DNA of 19,265 nucleotides from an uncultured Pelagibacterales bacterium (GCA_913020625.1 CAJVZX010000007.1:1-19265), one strand, 5' to 3'; counted from the first letter of the stretch, positions 7,978 through 15,140 are shown. Numbers and translations are program-made. The notes: generated from the letters alone by a model not told the origin.

Positions 7978-8028
7978 AAAATAATATTATCTTAAATTGG
8001 TTAACTGTTGTATTTCTTATAAACTTTT
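7978..8028. promoter_or_regulatory. Divergent promoter region between polA and the ABC ATPase gene
   Basis: This 51-bp gap must contain initiation signals for both divergent genes. On the plus strand TATAAA at 8018-8023 resembles a -10 box only 5 bp from the ATG, with TTGGTT at 7997-8002 a poor -35 at short spacing; this would give an almost leaderless transcript. On the minus strand GATAAT near 7984-7989 resembles a -10 for polA. Both are weak matches in very AT-rich DNA. Confidence 0.3.
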
Positions 8029-8958
8029 ATGAATAAAAAAAATGTCGTTTCTGTTAAAAACTTAACAAAAATTTATACAAAAAATTCCACTAATTTATTA
8101 CCTGCTCTTAATAATTTAAACTTAGAGGTGAAAGAAGGAGAAATTTTTGGTTTATTAGGTCCTAATGGCGCTGGTAAAACTACATTTATAAGTATTTTAG
8201 CTGGAACAGTAATAAAAAACTCTGGTGATGTGAATGTTTGGGGTTTTGATCTTGATAAAAATCCAAGACAAGTAAGAGCTTCTATTGGTATAGTTCCACA
8301 AGAAGTAAATTTAGATGCTTTTTTTAGCCCAAAAAAATTACTAGAACTGCAGGCTGGAATGTACGGGGTTAAAAAAAAAGACAGAATCACGGATGCAATT
8401 CTTAAAGTAGTTTCCTTAGAAAATCAGGCAAATAGTTATTCGAGAAGCTTATCGGGAGGAATGAAAAGAAGATTATTAATAGCAAAAGCTATGGTCCATC
8501 AACCAGCAATATTAGTTTTAGATGAGCCCACAGCTGGAGTAGATGTAGAACTAAGACAAAATCTTTGGAAAAATGTTAGGATATTAAATAAATTGGGCGT
8601 TACTATAATTTTAACTACACACTATTTGTTTGAAGCACAAGAATTATGTGACAGAATAGCCATTTTGAATAAGGGAAAATTAGTAGCTCTGGATACTACA
8701 AAAAAATTAATAGATAAAATTAAGATAAAAAAAATCATTTTTCGCCTAAATAAAAAAATTGATCTTTCAAAATTTGAATCAGCTGAATTAAAATTTTTAT
8801 CAAATATTAATAATGAAATCATTATTTCTTACAATAAAGAAAAAATAAAGATTGAAGAAATTATAAAATTAATTAAAAATGAAGATGTTGAAATACTAGA
8901 TATTTCAACAGATGAAGCTGATTTGGAAGATGTTTTTATTGAATTAACAAAAAGCTAG
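8029..8958 (+). CDS. ABC-2-type transporter ATP-binding protein (DrrA-like)
   Basis: A 309-residue cytoplasmic ATPase subunit with a complete nucleotide-binding domain: Walker A GPNGAGKTT (44-52), Q-loop Q91, signature LSGGMKRR (141-148), Walker B ILVLDEP (161-167), D-loop AGVD (169-172) and H-loop H198. After residue 220 comes the ABC-2 style C-terminal extension ending in the typical LEDVFIELT. That marks it as an exporter ATPase of the DrrA/CcmA-like group rather than an ECF energy-coupling ATPase. The membrane permease that normally follows such a gene is absent; the next gene, 32 bp on, is bioY. The permease may be elsewhere in the genome. Substrate unknown. Confidence 0.9.
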   Translation: MNKKNVVSVKNLTKIYTKNSTNLLPALNNLNLEVKEGEIFGLLGPNGAGKTTFISILAGTVIKNSGDVNVWGFDLDKNPRQVRASIGIVPQEVNLDAFFSPKKLLELQAGMYGVKKKDRITDAILKVVSLENQANSYSRSLSGGMKRRLLIAKAMVHQPAILVLDEPTAGVDVELRQNLWKNVRILNKLGVTIILTTHYLFEAQELCDRIAILNKGKLVALDTTKKLIDKIKIKKIIFRLNKKIDLSKFESAELKFLSNINNEIIISYNKEKIKIEEIIKLIKNEDVEILDISTDEADLEDVFIELTKS

Positions 8959-8990
8959 ATTTATAATAATAATAATTGTAATAATTAAAT

Positions 8991-9566
8991 ATGGAAGCAA
9001 TAAGTAAAGTTCAATTAAATAAAATAGTTAAAACTATATCTATTATTGTAATTGGATCAATATTGTTAACTATTTCTGCAAAAATAAAAATTCCTTTTTA
9101 TCCAGTGCCAATGACTATGCAAACTTTTGTAGTTCTATTTTTTGGTATAGCTTTTGGATATAAAATTGGTTTAGCTACTGTAACACTTTATTTGCTAGAA
9201 GGAATTTTTGGACTTCCCGTATTTGCTAATTCACCAGAAAAAGGAATTGGATTAGTCTACTTTACTGGACCAACTATGGGATATTTAATTGGCTTTCTAG
9301 TAGCAGTTTATCTAGTGGGAATTCGTAGAGATTTACTTTACAGGAGCAAGAAACATTATGTAAACTTGCTTACAGTATTTACTAGATTAATTGTCTCTGT
9401 TAGCTTTATTTATATTTTAGGTTTATTGTGGTTGGGTAGTTTAATAGGATGGGATAAACCTATCTATAAATTAGGTGCTGAACCCTTTTTATTAGCAGAA
9501 TTATTTAAATTATTATTATTAACCGCTTTATATCCCTGGATTAAAAAATTGGATAAAATTATCTAG
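8991..9566 (+). CDS. bioY: Biotin transporter BioY (ECF S-component)
   Basis: A 191-residue hydrophobic protein with about six membrane segments. The BioY signature IPFYPVPMTMQTFVVL is at 34-49, followed by GLATVTLYLLEGIFGLPVFA (60-79) and FTGPTMGYLIGF (91-102). BioY binds biotin in the inner membrane; it can work with EcfA/EcfT or, in many proteobacteria, without them. Neither EcfA nor EcfT is adjacent. SAR11 cells are described as lacking biotin synthesis, so uptake is a sensible role. ATG at 8991, 32 bp after the ABC ATPase gene and possibly co-transcribed with it; no Shine-Dalgarno. The 3' end overlaps the convergent regA gene by 8 bp. Confidence 0.93.
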   Translation: MEAISKVQLNKIVKTISIIVIGSILLTISAKIKIPFYPVPMTMQTFVVLFFGIAFGYKIGLATVTLYLLEGIFGLPVFANSPEKGIGLVYFTGPTMGYLIGFLVAVYLVGIRRDLLYRSKKHYVNLLTVFTRLIVSVSFIYILGLLWLGSLIGWDKPIYKLGAEPFLLAELFKLLLLTALYPWIKKLDKII

Positions 9567-10131
9567 GAGATCTTTTCGATAAAATTCTTTGAAGTGTTCT
9601 TCGATGCATTTTGAGTCTTCTGGCGGTTTCTGATACATTCCTATTACATAGTTCAAAAACTCTATGAATATGTTCCCACTTTACACGATCTGCGGACATT
9701 GGATTTTCTGGCGGAGCTGCTTTAAGTTTTGGATCCGCTAATAAAGCTTTTTCTACATCATCTGCATCGGCTGGTTTTGCCAAATAATCTATTGCACCAT
9801 TTTTTATAGCAGCAACTGTTGTGGGTATATTACCATAACCCGTTAACATAATAACCCTACTTTCTTCTTTTGATTTTTGAATTTCTTTTACTATTTCCAA
9901 TCCATTTCCATCATTTAACCTTAGATCAATAACAGCGAAAGCAGGTCTTAACTCTATGACTTTTTGAGTTCCACTTTTAACACCATGTGCTTGTGATACT
10001 ATAAACCCCTTCTTTTCCATAGCTCTTGCTAGCCTATCTCTGAAAGGAGTATCATCATCGACTATCAATAGTGATTTATCCACGAAATCACTTATTTTTC
10101 TAAGCTTTGATGCTATATTTGAAGGGCTCAT
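9559..10131 (-). CDS. regA: Redox response regulator RegA/ActR/PrrA family
   Basis: A 190-residue regulator with a receiver domain (SLLIVDDDTPFRDRLARAM at about 20-38, phosphoacceptor D69 in AVIDLRL, T97, K119-P120), a short proline-containing linker (APPENPMSADR) and a Fis-type helix-turn-helix (WEHIHRVFELCNRNVSETARRLKMHRRTLQRIL, about 152-184). This C-terminus is the hallmark of RegA, the global regulator that answers to RegB and controls respiration and central metabolism by redox state. The ATG at 10131 is preferred; an in-frame TTG at 10152 adds seven residues and I see no strong ribosome site for either. RegB is not in the window. The gene is convergent with bioY and divergent from the ornithine decarboxylase gene. 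Confidence 0.92.
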   Translation of the reverse strand: MSPSNIASKLRKISDFVDKSLLIVDDDTPFRDRLARAMEKKGFIVSQAHGVKSGTQKVIELRPAFAVIDLRLNDGNGLEIVKEIQKSKEESRVIMLTGYGNIPTTVAAIKNGAIDYLAKPADADDVEKALLADPKLKAAPPENPMSADRVKWEHIHRVFELCNRNVSETARRLKMHRRTLQRILSKRSPR

Positions 10132-10152
10132 AGAGTAAATATAAACACTCAA

Positions 10153-10281
10153 AAATACTTTTCAACATGTTAATTTTTACTTTACATTAACTGTTTATTA
10201 ACTTATTTGCATAAAATAAAAATTTTTTAAAAATATTTAAGAAATTTTTTTTATTTAAATTTTTTTGAGGGGCATAAATAG
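10153..10281. promoter_or_regulatory. Divergent intergenic region upstream of ornithine decarboxylase gene
   Basis: About 130 bp of very AT-rich DNA between the divergent regA and decarboxylase genes. On the plus strand TTTACA (10181-10186) is followed after 17 bp by TATTTG (10204-10209), a poor -10. TAAAAT at 10212-10217 is a better -10 but lacks a -35. Alternating A- and T-runs at 10211-10266 could pair with one another. I cannot recognise the alphaproteobacterial speF leader RNA, and the space is short for it. Confidence 0.3.
10267..10272 (+). promoter_or_regulatory. Shine-Dalgarno-like GAGGGG upstream of ornithine decarboxylase gene
   Basis: GAGGGG ends 9 bases before the ATG at 10282. 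It is the only clear purine-rich ribosome binding site I can see in the window; most other genes have AT-only leaders. It supports the chosen start and suggests stronger or regulated initiation for the first gene of the polyamine operon. Confidence 0.5.
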
Positions 10282-11460
10282 ATGCAAAAATTTAAAAGCG
10301 TAAATGAGTTAGTAAATAGATTAAAGCCTAGTGAGCCAGTGTATTGCATTAGAACGAGTTCTATAAGAACTGCGTCGAGTTATTTTCAAAAAAATTTTCC
10401 AGGCAGAGTTTTATATGCGGTTAAAACTAATCCTCATCCTAAAGTATTAAAAACTATAATTGATAGTGGAATTAAAAATTTTGATGTGGCTTCAATTAAA
10501 GAAATTGAAACAATTAAAAAAATATCCTCAAAAGCTAACTGCTACTACATGAATACAATAAAAAATAGAAATCATATTACAGAAGCTTACTTTAATTATA
10601 ATATAAAATCTTTTGCTTTAGATAGTAGAGATGAATTATTGAAAATTATTCAATGCACAAAAAATGCAAAAGATTTGAATTTATTTGTTAGGGTTTCCAT
10701 ATCAAATGAGCATGCAGAAATAGATTTATCTAAAAAATTTGGTGCATTGACATCAGAAGCTTTGGGTTTAATAAGATTAGCAAAACAACATTCAAAAAAA
10801 GTAGGATTAAGTTTTCATGTTGGTTCCCAATGCATGCACCCAATATCTTATTCGAAAGGGATTTATGAAATTGGCAACATAATTAAAAAAACAAAAATTG
10901 TTCCAGACTTTATTAATATTGGTGGTGGCTTTCCATCTATTTACCCTGATCTAAGACCTCAATCTTTGGATAACTATATGTTTGAAATCAAAAAAAGTTT
11001 AACAAATTTAAAATTAGAAACAAATCCAGAATTATTATGTGAGCCAGGAAGATCTATGGTAGCCGAAAGTGGATCTACTATTGTTCAGGTAGTTTTAAGA
11101 AAGAAACAAAAACTTTATATCAATGATGGAACCTATGGAAGTTTGTTTGATGCTGGCGTACCTAATTTTATATTTCCTTCTAGAATGATTTCTAATGGTC
11201 GTATGATTTCTAAAAAACTTACTGCATTCAATTTTTATGGCCCTACTTGTGATAGCTTGGATTATATGAAGGGACCTTTCCTTCTACCAAACAATATTAA
11301 AGAAAATGATTATATTGAATTAGGTCAACTTGGTGCATATGGAATTACTTTTAGAACAAAATTTAATGGTTTCTTTGCAGATAACATTTACGAAGTTGAA
11401 GATAAGGCAATTATGTCAATATATACTAAAGATACTGATAGTAATTACCTTGTTGCGTAA
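10282..11460 (+). CDS. Ornithine decarboxylase, alanine-racemase-fold (eukaryotic type)
   Basis: A 392-residue PLP enzyme that decarboxylates L-ornithine to putrescine. K48 in LYAVKTNP is the PLP Schiff-base lysine. Also present are FHVGSQ (178-183), the phosphate-binding NIGGGFPSIYP (212-222), CEPGRSMVAESGS (253-265), YINDGTYGSLFDA (279-291), and the active-site GPTCDSLD (320-327) with the catalytic cysteine C323 and D324. The CDxxD form points to ornithine rather than diaminopimelate as substrate. It is the first gene of a three-gene operon; its TAA is directly followed by the ATG of the deoxyhypusine-synthase-like gene with no spacer. Carboxynorspermidine or lysine decarboxylase activity is less likely but not excluded. 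Confidence 0.92.
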   Translation: MQKFKSVNELVNRLKPSEPVYCIRTSSIRTASSYFQKNFPGRVLYAVKTNPHPKVLKTIIDSGIKNFDVASIKEIETIKKISSKANCYYMNTIKNRNHITEAYFNYNIKSFALDSRDELLKIIQCTKNAKDLNLFVRVSISNEHAEIDLSKKFGALTSEALGLIRLAKQHSKKVGLSFHVGSQCMHPISYSKGIYEIGNIIKKTKIVPDFINIGGGFPSIYPDLRPQSLDNYMFEIKKSLTNLKLETNPELLCEPGRSMVAESGSTIVQVVLRKKQKLYINDGTYGSLFDAGVPNFIFPSRMISNGRMISKKLTAFNFYGPTCDSLDYMKGPFLLPNNIKENDYIELGQLGAYGITFRTKFNGFFADNIYEVEDKAIMSIYTKDTDSNYLVA

Positions 11461-12507
11461 ATGAAAGACTCAAAATCTAAAATTGGTCATAATAATAAGA
11501 AATTATTATTAAATAAACCGGTCGAACATATAGATATAACTTCTTTTGATTCAAGAAAAATAATAGATTCAATGAGCAAGATGTCTTTTGCTTCAAGAGA
11601 TACTGCAAAAGCAGCGGAGATTTATAATGAAATGCTTCAGGAAAAAAATTGTACTATTTTTTTAACATTAGCTGGATCAACTTCAGCAGCAGGATGCATG
11701 CAAATTTACTCAGATTTAATTAAATATAATATGGTTGATACTATTATAGCGACCGGCGCTTCTATAATAGATATGGACTTTTTTGAAGCACTTGGCTTTA
11801 AACATTACCAAGGATCACAGTTTCAAGATGACACTAAATTAAGAGAAAACTATATTGATCGTATATTCGATACTTATATTGATGAGGATGAATTACAATT
11901 ATGTGATAAGGCTATTTGTGAAATCGCTAATAACCTTCCCCCTAAAAGTTATACTTCAAGAGAATTTATTCATGAAATTGGAAAATATCTTAAAAAAAAT
12001 TCTAAGAAAAAAAACTCACTTATTGAAATTGCCTATGACAATAATGTTCCAATATTTTGTCCGGCATTTACAGATTCCAGTGCAGGATTTGGACTTGTAA
12101 TGCATCAAGAAAAAAATCCAAAAAATCACCTCACAATAGACTCTGTTCGCGAATTTAGAGAATTAACTGAAATTAAAATTCAGTCAAAAAATTCTGGATT
12201 ATTTATGATAGGAGGAGGTGTACCGAAAAATTTCGTTCAAGACACTGTAATTTGTGCAGAGATGCTTGGTAAAGAAACTAAGATGCATAAATATGCTATA
12301 CAAATAACTGTAGCTGATACGCGAGATGGCTCTTGTAGTAGCTCAACATTAAAAGAAGCAAGTTCTTGGGGTAAAGTTGATGTTACAAAAGAACAAATGG
12401 TTTTTGCTGAAGCAACTAGTATTTTACCATTAATAGCGAGTGATGCATATCATAGAGGATTTTGGAAACAAAGAGAAAGAAAAAACTTTACAAAAATATT
12501 TGGTTAA
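11461..12507 (+). CDS. Deoxyhypusine-synthase-like protein, probable homospermidine synthase
   Basis: A 348-residue member of the deoxyhypusine synthase family. Conserved parts include LAGSTSAAGCMQIYSDLI (70-87), IIATGASIIDMDFFEALGF (95-113), FCPAFTDSSAGFGL (199-212), GGGVPKNFV (251-259) and EASSWGK (299-305). K305 corresponds to the lysine that forms the aminobutyl-imine intermediate (K329 in human DHS). Bacteria lack eIF5A, so the hypusine reaction has no substrate; published work on bacterial DHS-like proteins describes homospermidine synthesis from putrescine. Compared with human DHS (alignment from memory), H288 is N257 and D316 is C292, both in the spermidine pocket, consistent with a changed substrate. 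Position directly behind ornithine decarboxylase supports putrescine as the donor. Confidence 0.85.
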   Translation: MKDSKSKIGHNNKKLLLNKPVEHIDITSFDSRKIIDSMSKMSFASRDTAKAAEIYNEMLQEKNCTIFLTLAGSTSAAGCMQIYSDLIKYNMVDTIIATGASIIDMDFFEALGFKHYQGSQFQDDTKLRENYIDRIFDTYIDEDELQLCDKAICEIANNLPPKSYTSREFIHEIGKYLKKNSKKKNSLIEIAYDNNVPIFCPAFTDSSAGFGLVMHQEKNPKNHLTIDSVREFRELTEIKIQSKNSGLFMIGGGVPKNFVQDTVICAEMLGKETKMHKYAIQITVADTRDGSCSSSTLKEASSWGKVDVTKEQMVFAEATSILPLIASDAYHRGFWKQRERKNFTKIFG

Positions 12508-12510
12508 AAA

Positions 12511-13389
12511 TTGAATTACTTATCTAATAAAAAAGGATTTTTAGGCGTTGATAATAATTTTAACTTTAAAGCAAAAGCTATTGTCATACCTTTTGGTCTT
12601 GAAAAAACAGTAAGTTATGGTTCTGGAACAAAAAATGGTCCAAAAGAAATAATTAAAGCTTCACATCAAGTTGAATTATATGATGAAGAACTAAATTGTG
12701 AGCCATATAAAAAAATAGGTATAAAAACTTTAAAACCATTCAAAATAGATAAAAACATTGTTAAAGCTTTAAAACAAATCTCAAAAATTAATGAAGAAAA
12801 TTTAAAAAAGAAAATTTTTCCATTAGTTTTGGGAGGAGAACACACAATAACACCTGGGTGCATAGCTCCTTTTGCTAAAAAATATGACAAATTATGTTTA
12901 CTTCATTTTGACGCTCATGCCGATTTGAGAAAAAGTTATAATGGAAATCAATTTTCGCATGCTTCTGCAATTAGAAGATGTTTGGATCATAAAAATATAT
13001 CGGTAATTTCCTTTGGAATTAGAAACATATCTTCTAGTGAAATTTATTTTTTAAATAAAAATTCTTCAAGAATAAAAATTTTTTGGTCAAAAAATAAAAA
13101 GAAATGGGATCTAAAAAAATTTAAAAAACTGATAAAAAATAAAACAGTATACTTAACTTTTGATGTAGATGGATTAGATTCCAGTGTAATGCCAGCTACC
13201 GGTACTCCAGAACCTGGTGGATTATTTTGGGATGAAACACTTGATATTATAAAAATAGCTTTTAAAAATTCAAATATTGTTGGTGCTGATATTAATGAAT
13301 TGTCTCCTATTAAAGGATTTGATTCTTATAACTTTCTTGTAGCAAAGCTTGCTTACAAAATACTTTCCTATAAATTCTTATATAAATAA
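12511..13389 (+). CDS. speB: Agmatinase/arginase-family ureohydrolase
   Basis: A 292-residue binuclear manganese ureohydrolase. All metal ligands are visible: H111 in GGEHT, D134/H136/D138 in DAHADLR, and D218/D220 in TFDVDGLD. SHASAIRR (149-156) and ATGTPEPGGL (229-238) resemble agmatinases (GTPEPGG) rather than arginases, so agmatine to putrescine plus urea is the likelier reaction. No arginine decarboxylase is in the window. The start is TTG at 12511, 3 bp after the preceding stop; no ATG occurs early in the frame, and the family N-terminus fits this start. It is third in the polyamine operon. Its last 22 bp overlap the convergent yhhQ gene. Arginase or guanidinobutyrase activity remains possible. 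Confidence 0.85.
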   Translation: MNYLSNKKGFLGVDNNFNFKAKAIVIPFGLEKTVSYGSGTKNGPKEIIKASHQVELYDEELNCEPYKKIGIKTLKPFKIDKNIVKALKQISKINEENLKKKIFPLVLGGEHTITPGCIAPFAKKYDKLCLLHFDAHADLRKSYNGNQFSHASAIRRCLDHKNISVISFGIRNISSSEIYFLNKNSSRIKIFWSKNKKKWDLKKFKKLIKNKTVYLTFDVDGLDSSVMPATGTPEPGGLFWDETLDIIKIAFKNSNIVGADINELSPIKGFDSYNFLVAKLAYKILSYKFLYK

Positions 13390-13958
13390 TCATTTTTTCT
13401 TTTATTATAAATATTATCTTTGATTGTTTCTAATAAGAGTTTGAATGGAACAAGCATTAAAAGAGATATAAAGAACTTTACCATTAAATCGCCAAAAGAT
13501 AGGCTAATCCAATTGATTCCAGTTCCGTAAAATGAAATAGAAAAAAATAAAAAAGTATCGACAGTTGAACCAACAAATGAAGATACTAATGGAGCTACAA
13601 ACCATTGTTTTTTTCGAAGTTTATCAAATATTTGAATATCTATTGACTGGGCAATAATAAATGCTGTTCCTGATCCAATTGCAATTCTAACTGAGATTAA
13701 ATCTGAAAAATTTGTTGAAAAAAATATCGTAAAAAAAACACCTAAAAAAAAACCTATATAAACTATTTTTCTAGCAATTATTTTTCCAAAACCTCTATTT
13801 GCTAAATCAGTAATTAAAAAAGCAATTGGATAACTAAACGCACCATAGGTCAACAGTTCTGACAAACCAAAGTACTGAACTGGATATTGAACCAAATAAT
13901 TTGAAGTAAGCACAACTACACCCATTGAAACTGCAAGTATCACAAATAGCTTATTCAT
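13368..13958 (-). CDS. yhhQ: Queuosine precursor transporter (VUT/YhhQ family)
   Basis: A 196-residue membrane protein with about six hydrophobic segments. Family motifs: ELLTYGAFSYPIAFLITDLANRGFG (34-58), RIAIGSGTAFIIAQSIDIQIFDKLR (91-115) and WFVAPLVSSFVGSTVDTFLFFS (119-140). YhhQ-type proteins import 7-deazaguanine precursors such as preQ0/preQ1 for queuosine in tRNA. The start is ATG at 13958, 8 bp after the rpmB stop, so it is probably transcribed from the rpmB promoter. Pairing with a ribosomal protein gene fits a translation-related role. The 3' end overlaps the convergent ureohydrolase gene. Confidence 0.9.
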   Translation of the reverse strand: MNKLFVILAVSMGVVVLTSNYLVQYPVQYFGLSELLTYGAFSYPIAFLITDLANRGFGKIIARKIVYIGFFLGVFFTIFFSTNFSDLISVRIAIGSGTAFIIAQSIDIQIFDKLRKKQWFVAPLVSSFVGSTVDTFLFFSISFYGTGINWISLSFGDLMVKFFISLLMLVPFKLLLETIKDNIYNKRKNDYLYKNL

Positions 13959-13966
13959 TTAAAATG

Positions 13967-14248
13967 TTAGTTAGCTTTGGCTGCTATAGATTTTTTTATT
14001 TTTTTTACTCTTAAAGAAAGGTTTTTAGATTTTGTATTTTGAATAAATAAATCAAAACCACCCTTTTTATCAACTGTCCTAACTGCTGAATTAGAAACAT
14101 TTAATTTAATGTTTCTTTTTAACAATTCACTTGTAAAGGTGACTTTTTTTAAATTAGGCAAAAATCTTCTTCTTGTCTTATTGTTAGCATGACTTACATT
14201 ATTACCCGCTAAAGGAATTTTGCCAGTTAATTCACATTTTTTTGACAT
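13967..14248 (-). CDS. rpmB: 50S ribosomal protein L28
   Basis: A 93-residue ribosomal protein. The N-terminus CELTGKIPLAGNNVSHANNKTRRRFLPNL (5-33) is the highly conserved L28 signature, followed by the basic C-terminal part. The frame stays open upstream to 14296, but ATG 14248 is the family start, and a good promoter (-35 TTGACG, -10 TATACC) overlaps the apparent extension, which rules the longer form out. It is the first gene of a probable rpmB-yhhQ transcript and divergent from ccdA. Confidence 0.97.
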   Translation of the reverse strand: MSKKCELTGKIPLAGNNVSHANNKTRRRFLPNLKKVTFTSELLKRNIKLNVSNSAVRTVDKKGGFDLFIQNTKSKNLSLRVKKIKKSIAAKAN

Positions 14249-14267
14249 AAATTTTTTATTTTTCAAG

Positions 14268-14296
14268 GGTATAGATGTTGTCTTCATTAACGTCAA
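14268..14296 (-). promoter_or_regulatory. Promoter of rpmB
   Basis: On the minus strand TTGACG (bases 14291-14296) is separated by exactly 17 bp from TATACC (14268-14273), a good sigma-70 type match. Transcription would begin about 12 bases before the rpmB ATG at 14248, giving a very short leader. Confidence 0.55.
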
Positions 14297-14426
14297 GTTT
14301 ATAAATTAACATTGACATAAATATTTTACAGGATTAATTGTAATTTTAATAATGTATGAAAATTTATTTACCAATAACAATGATCTCGATAAATATATTT
14401 ATAATATTATTTTTAAAAGTAGTTAA
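14297..14426. other. Intergenic DNA between rpmB promoter and ccdA
   Basis: About 130 bp of AT-rich DNA. A perfect -35 hexamer TTGACA lies on the plus strand at 14312-14317, but the sequence 17 bp later (TAATTG) is a poor -10. A 24-codon open frame (14352-14426) ends directly before the ccdA GTG in the same frame; it looks like chance. I see no RNA gene. Confidence 0.3.
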
Positions 14427-15140
14427 GTGATTTTAAATTTATTGATCGCTTTTTCAGCTGGTTTTATAAGTTTTTTATCTCCATGTGTTTTGCCTTTAAT
14501 ACCTGGATATATATCTTATATTTCTGGACAAACTTTAAATGAATTGGTTAAAAAAAAACAATCAGTTCTATTAAAAACGATTTATTTTTCATTAGGATTT
14601 TCAATAATATTCATCATATTTGGGGCAACTGCTTCTTTTTTAGGAAAATTATTTATTACATATTCAAAGGAACTCAGAATGGTAGCCGGAATAATAATAA
14701 TATTATTTTCTTTGCAATTAATTGGAATAATTAAATTAAACCTACTTAACAAAGAAAAAAAATATTATACAAAAAAATATCACGAAAATTCTTTTTTTCC
14801 GATATTGGTTGGTGGAGCTTTTGGTTTTGGTTGGACGCCTTGTATTGGTCCCATTCTTGGTTCAATATTGGCTTTAGCAGCAGTAAAAGAAACCATATTT
14901 GAAAGTGTTTTATTACTTGCTTTTTACTCATTAGGTTTAGCCATCCCATTTGTTGCATCAGGTTATGCCATACATAGATTTTTAATTTTATCAAAGAATT
15001 TAAAAAAAAAGACACCAATTATAATTATGGGAAGTGGAATAATTTTATTTTTTACTGGTATTTTAATATTAACTAACCAATTACAAGTTTTGGGTTATTA
15101 TATTCTTGAAATATTTCCAATACTTTCTGATCTAGGTTAG
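14427..15140 (+). CDS. ccdA: CcdA/DsbD-family thiol-disulfide transmembrane carrier
   Basis: A 237-residue protein with about six membrane segments. It carries the two conserved half-site cysteines of the CcdA family: C20 in FLSPCVLPLIPGY and C139 in GWTPCIGPILGS. Such proteins move reducing equivalents from cytoplasmic thioredoxin across the inner membrane, typically to reduce apocytochrome c or CcmG/ResA. It lacks the periplasmic DsbD domains, so it is the short form. The start is GTG at 14427, immediately after a TAA; the N-terminus ILNLLIAFSAGFISFLSPC matches the family. No cytochrome c maturation genes are nearby. The stop overlaps the convergent pyrD stop by 4 bp. Confidence 0.92.
   Translation: MILNLLIAFSAGFISFLSPCVLPLIPGYISYISGQTLNELVKKKQSVLLKTIYFSLGFSIIFIIFGATASFLGKLFITYSKELRMVAGIIIILFSLQLIGIIKLNLLNKEKKYYTKKYHENSFFPILVGGAFGFGWTPCIGPILGSILALAAVKETIFESVLLLAFYSLGLAIPFVASGYAIHRFLILSKNLKKKTPIIIMGSGIILFFTGILILTNQLQVLGYYILEIFPILSDLG

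Noticed and set aside
10132..10152. TTG-started seven-residue extension of RegA
   Set aside because: The ATG at 10131 already gives a normal-length RegA, and the extension has no family match or convincing ribosome site.
14249..14296. In-frame 16-codon N-terminal extension of L28
   Set aside because: It begins at TTG, does not match L28 N-termini, and overlaps a good promoter (TTGACG-17-TATACC) for the shorter gene.
14352..14426. 24-codon open frame directly before ccdA and in the same frame
   Set aside because: No ribosome site, no recognisable motif, and an open stretch this short is expected by chance in DNA this AT-rich.
14746..15018. Minus-strand open frame of about 90 codons inside ccdA
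   Set aside because: It is antisense to a gene with clear CcdA motifs and has no recognisable domain.
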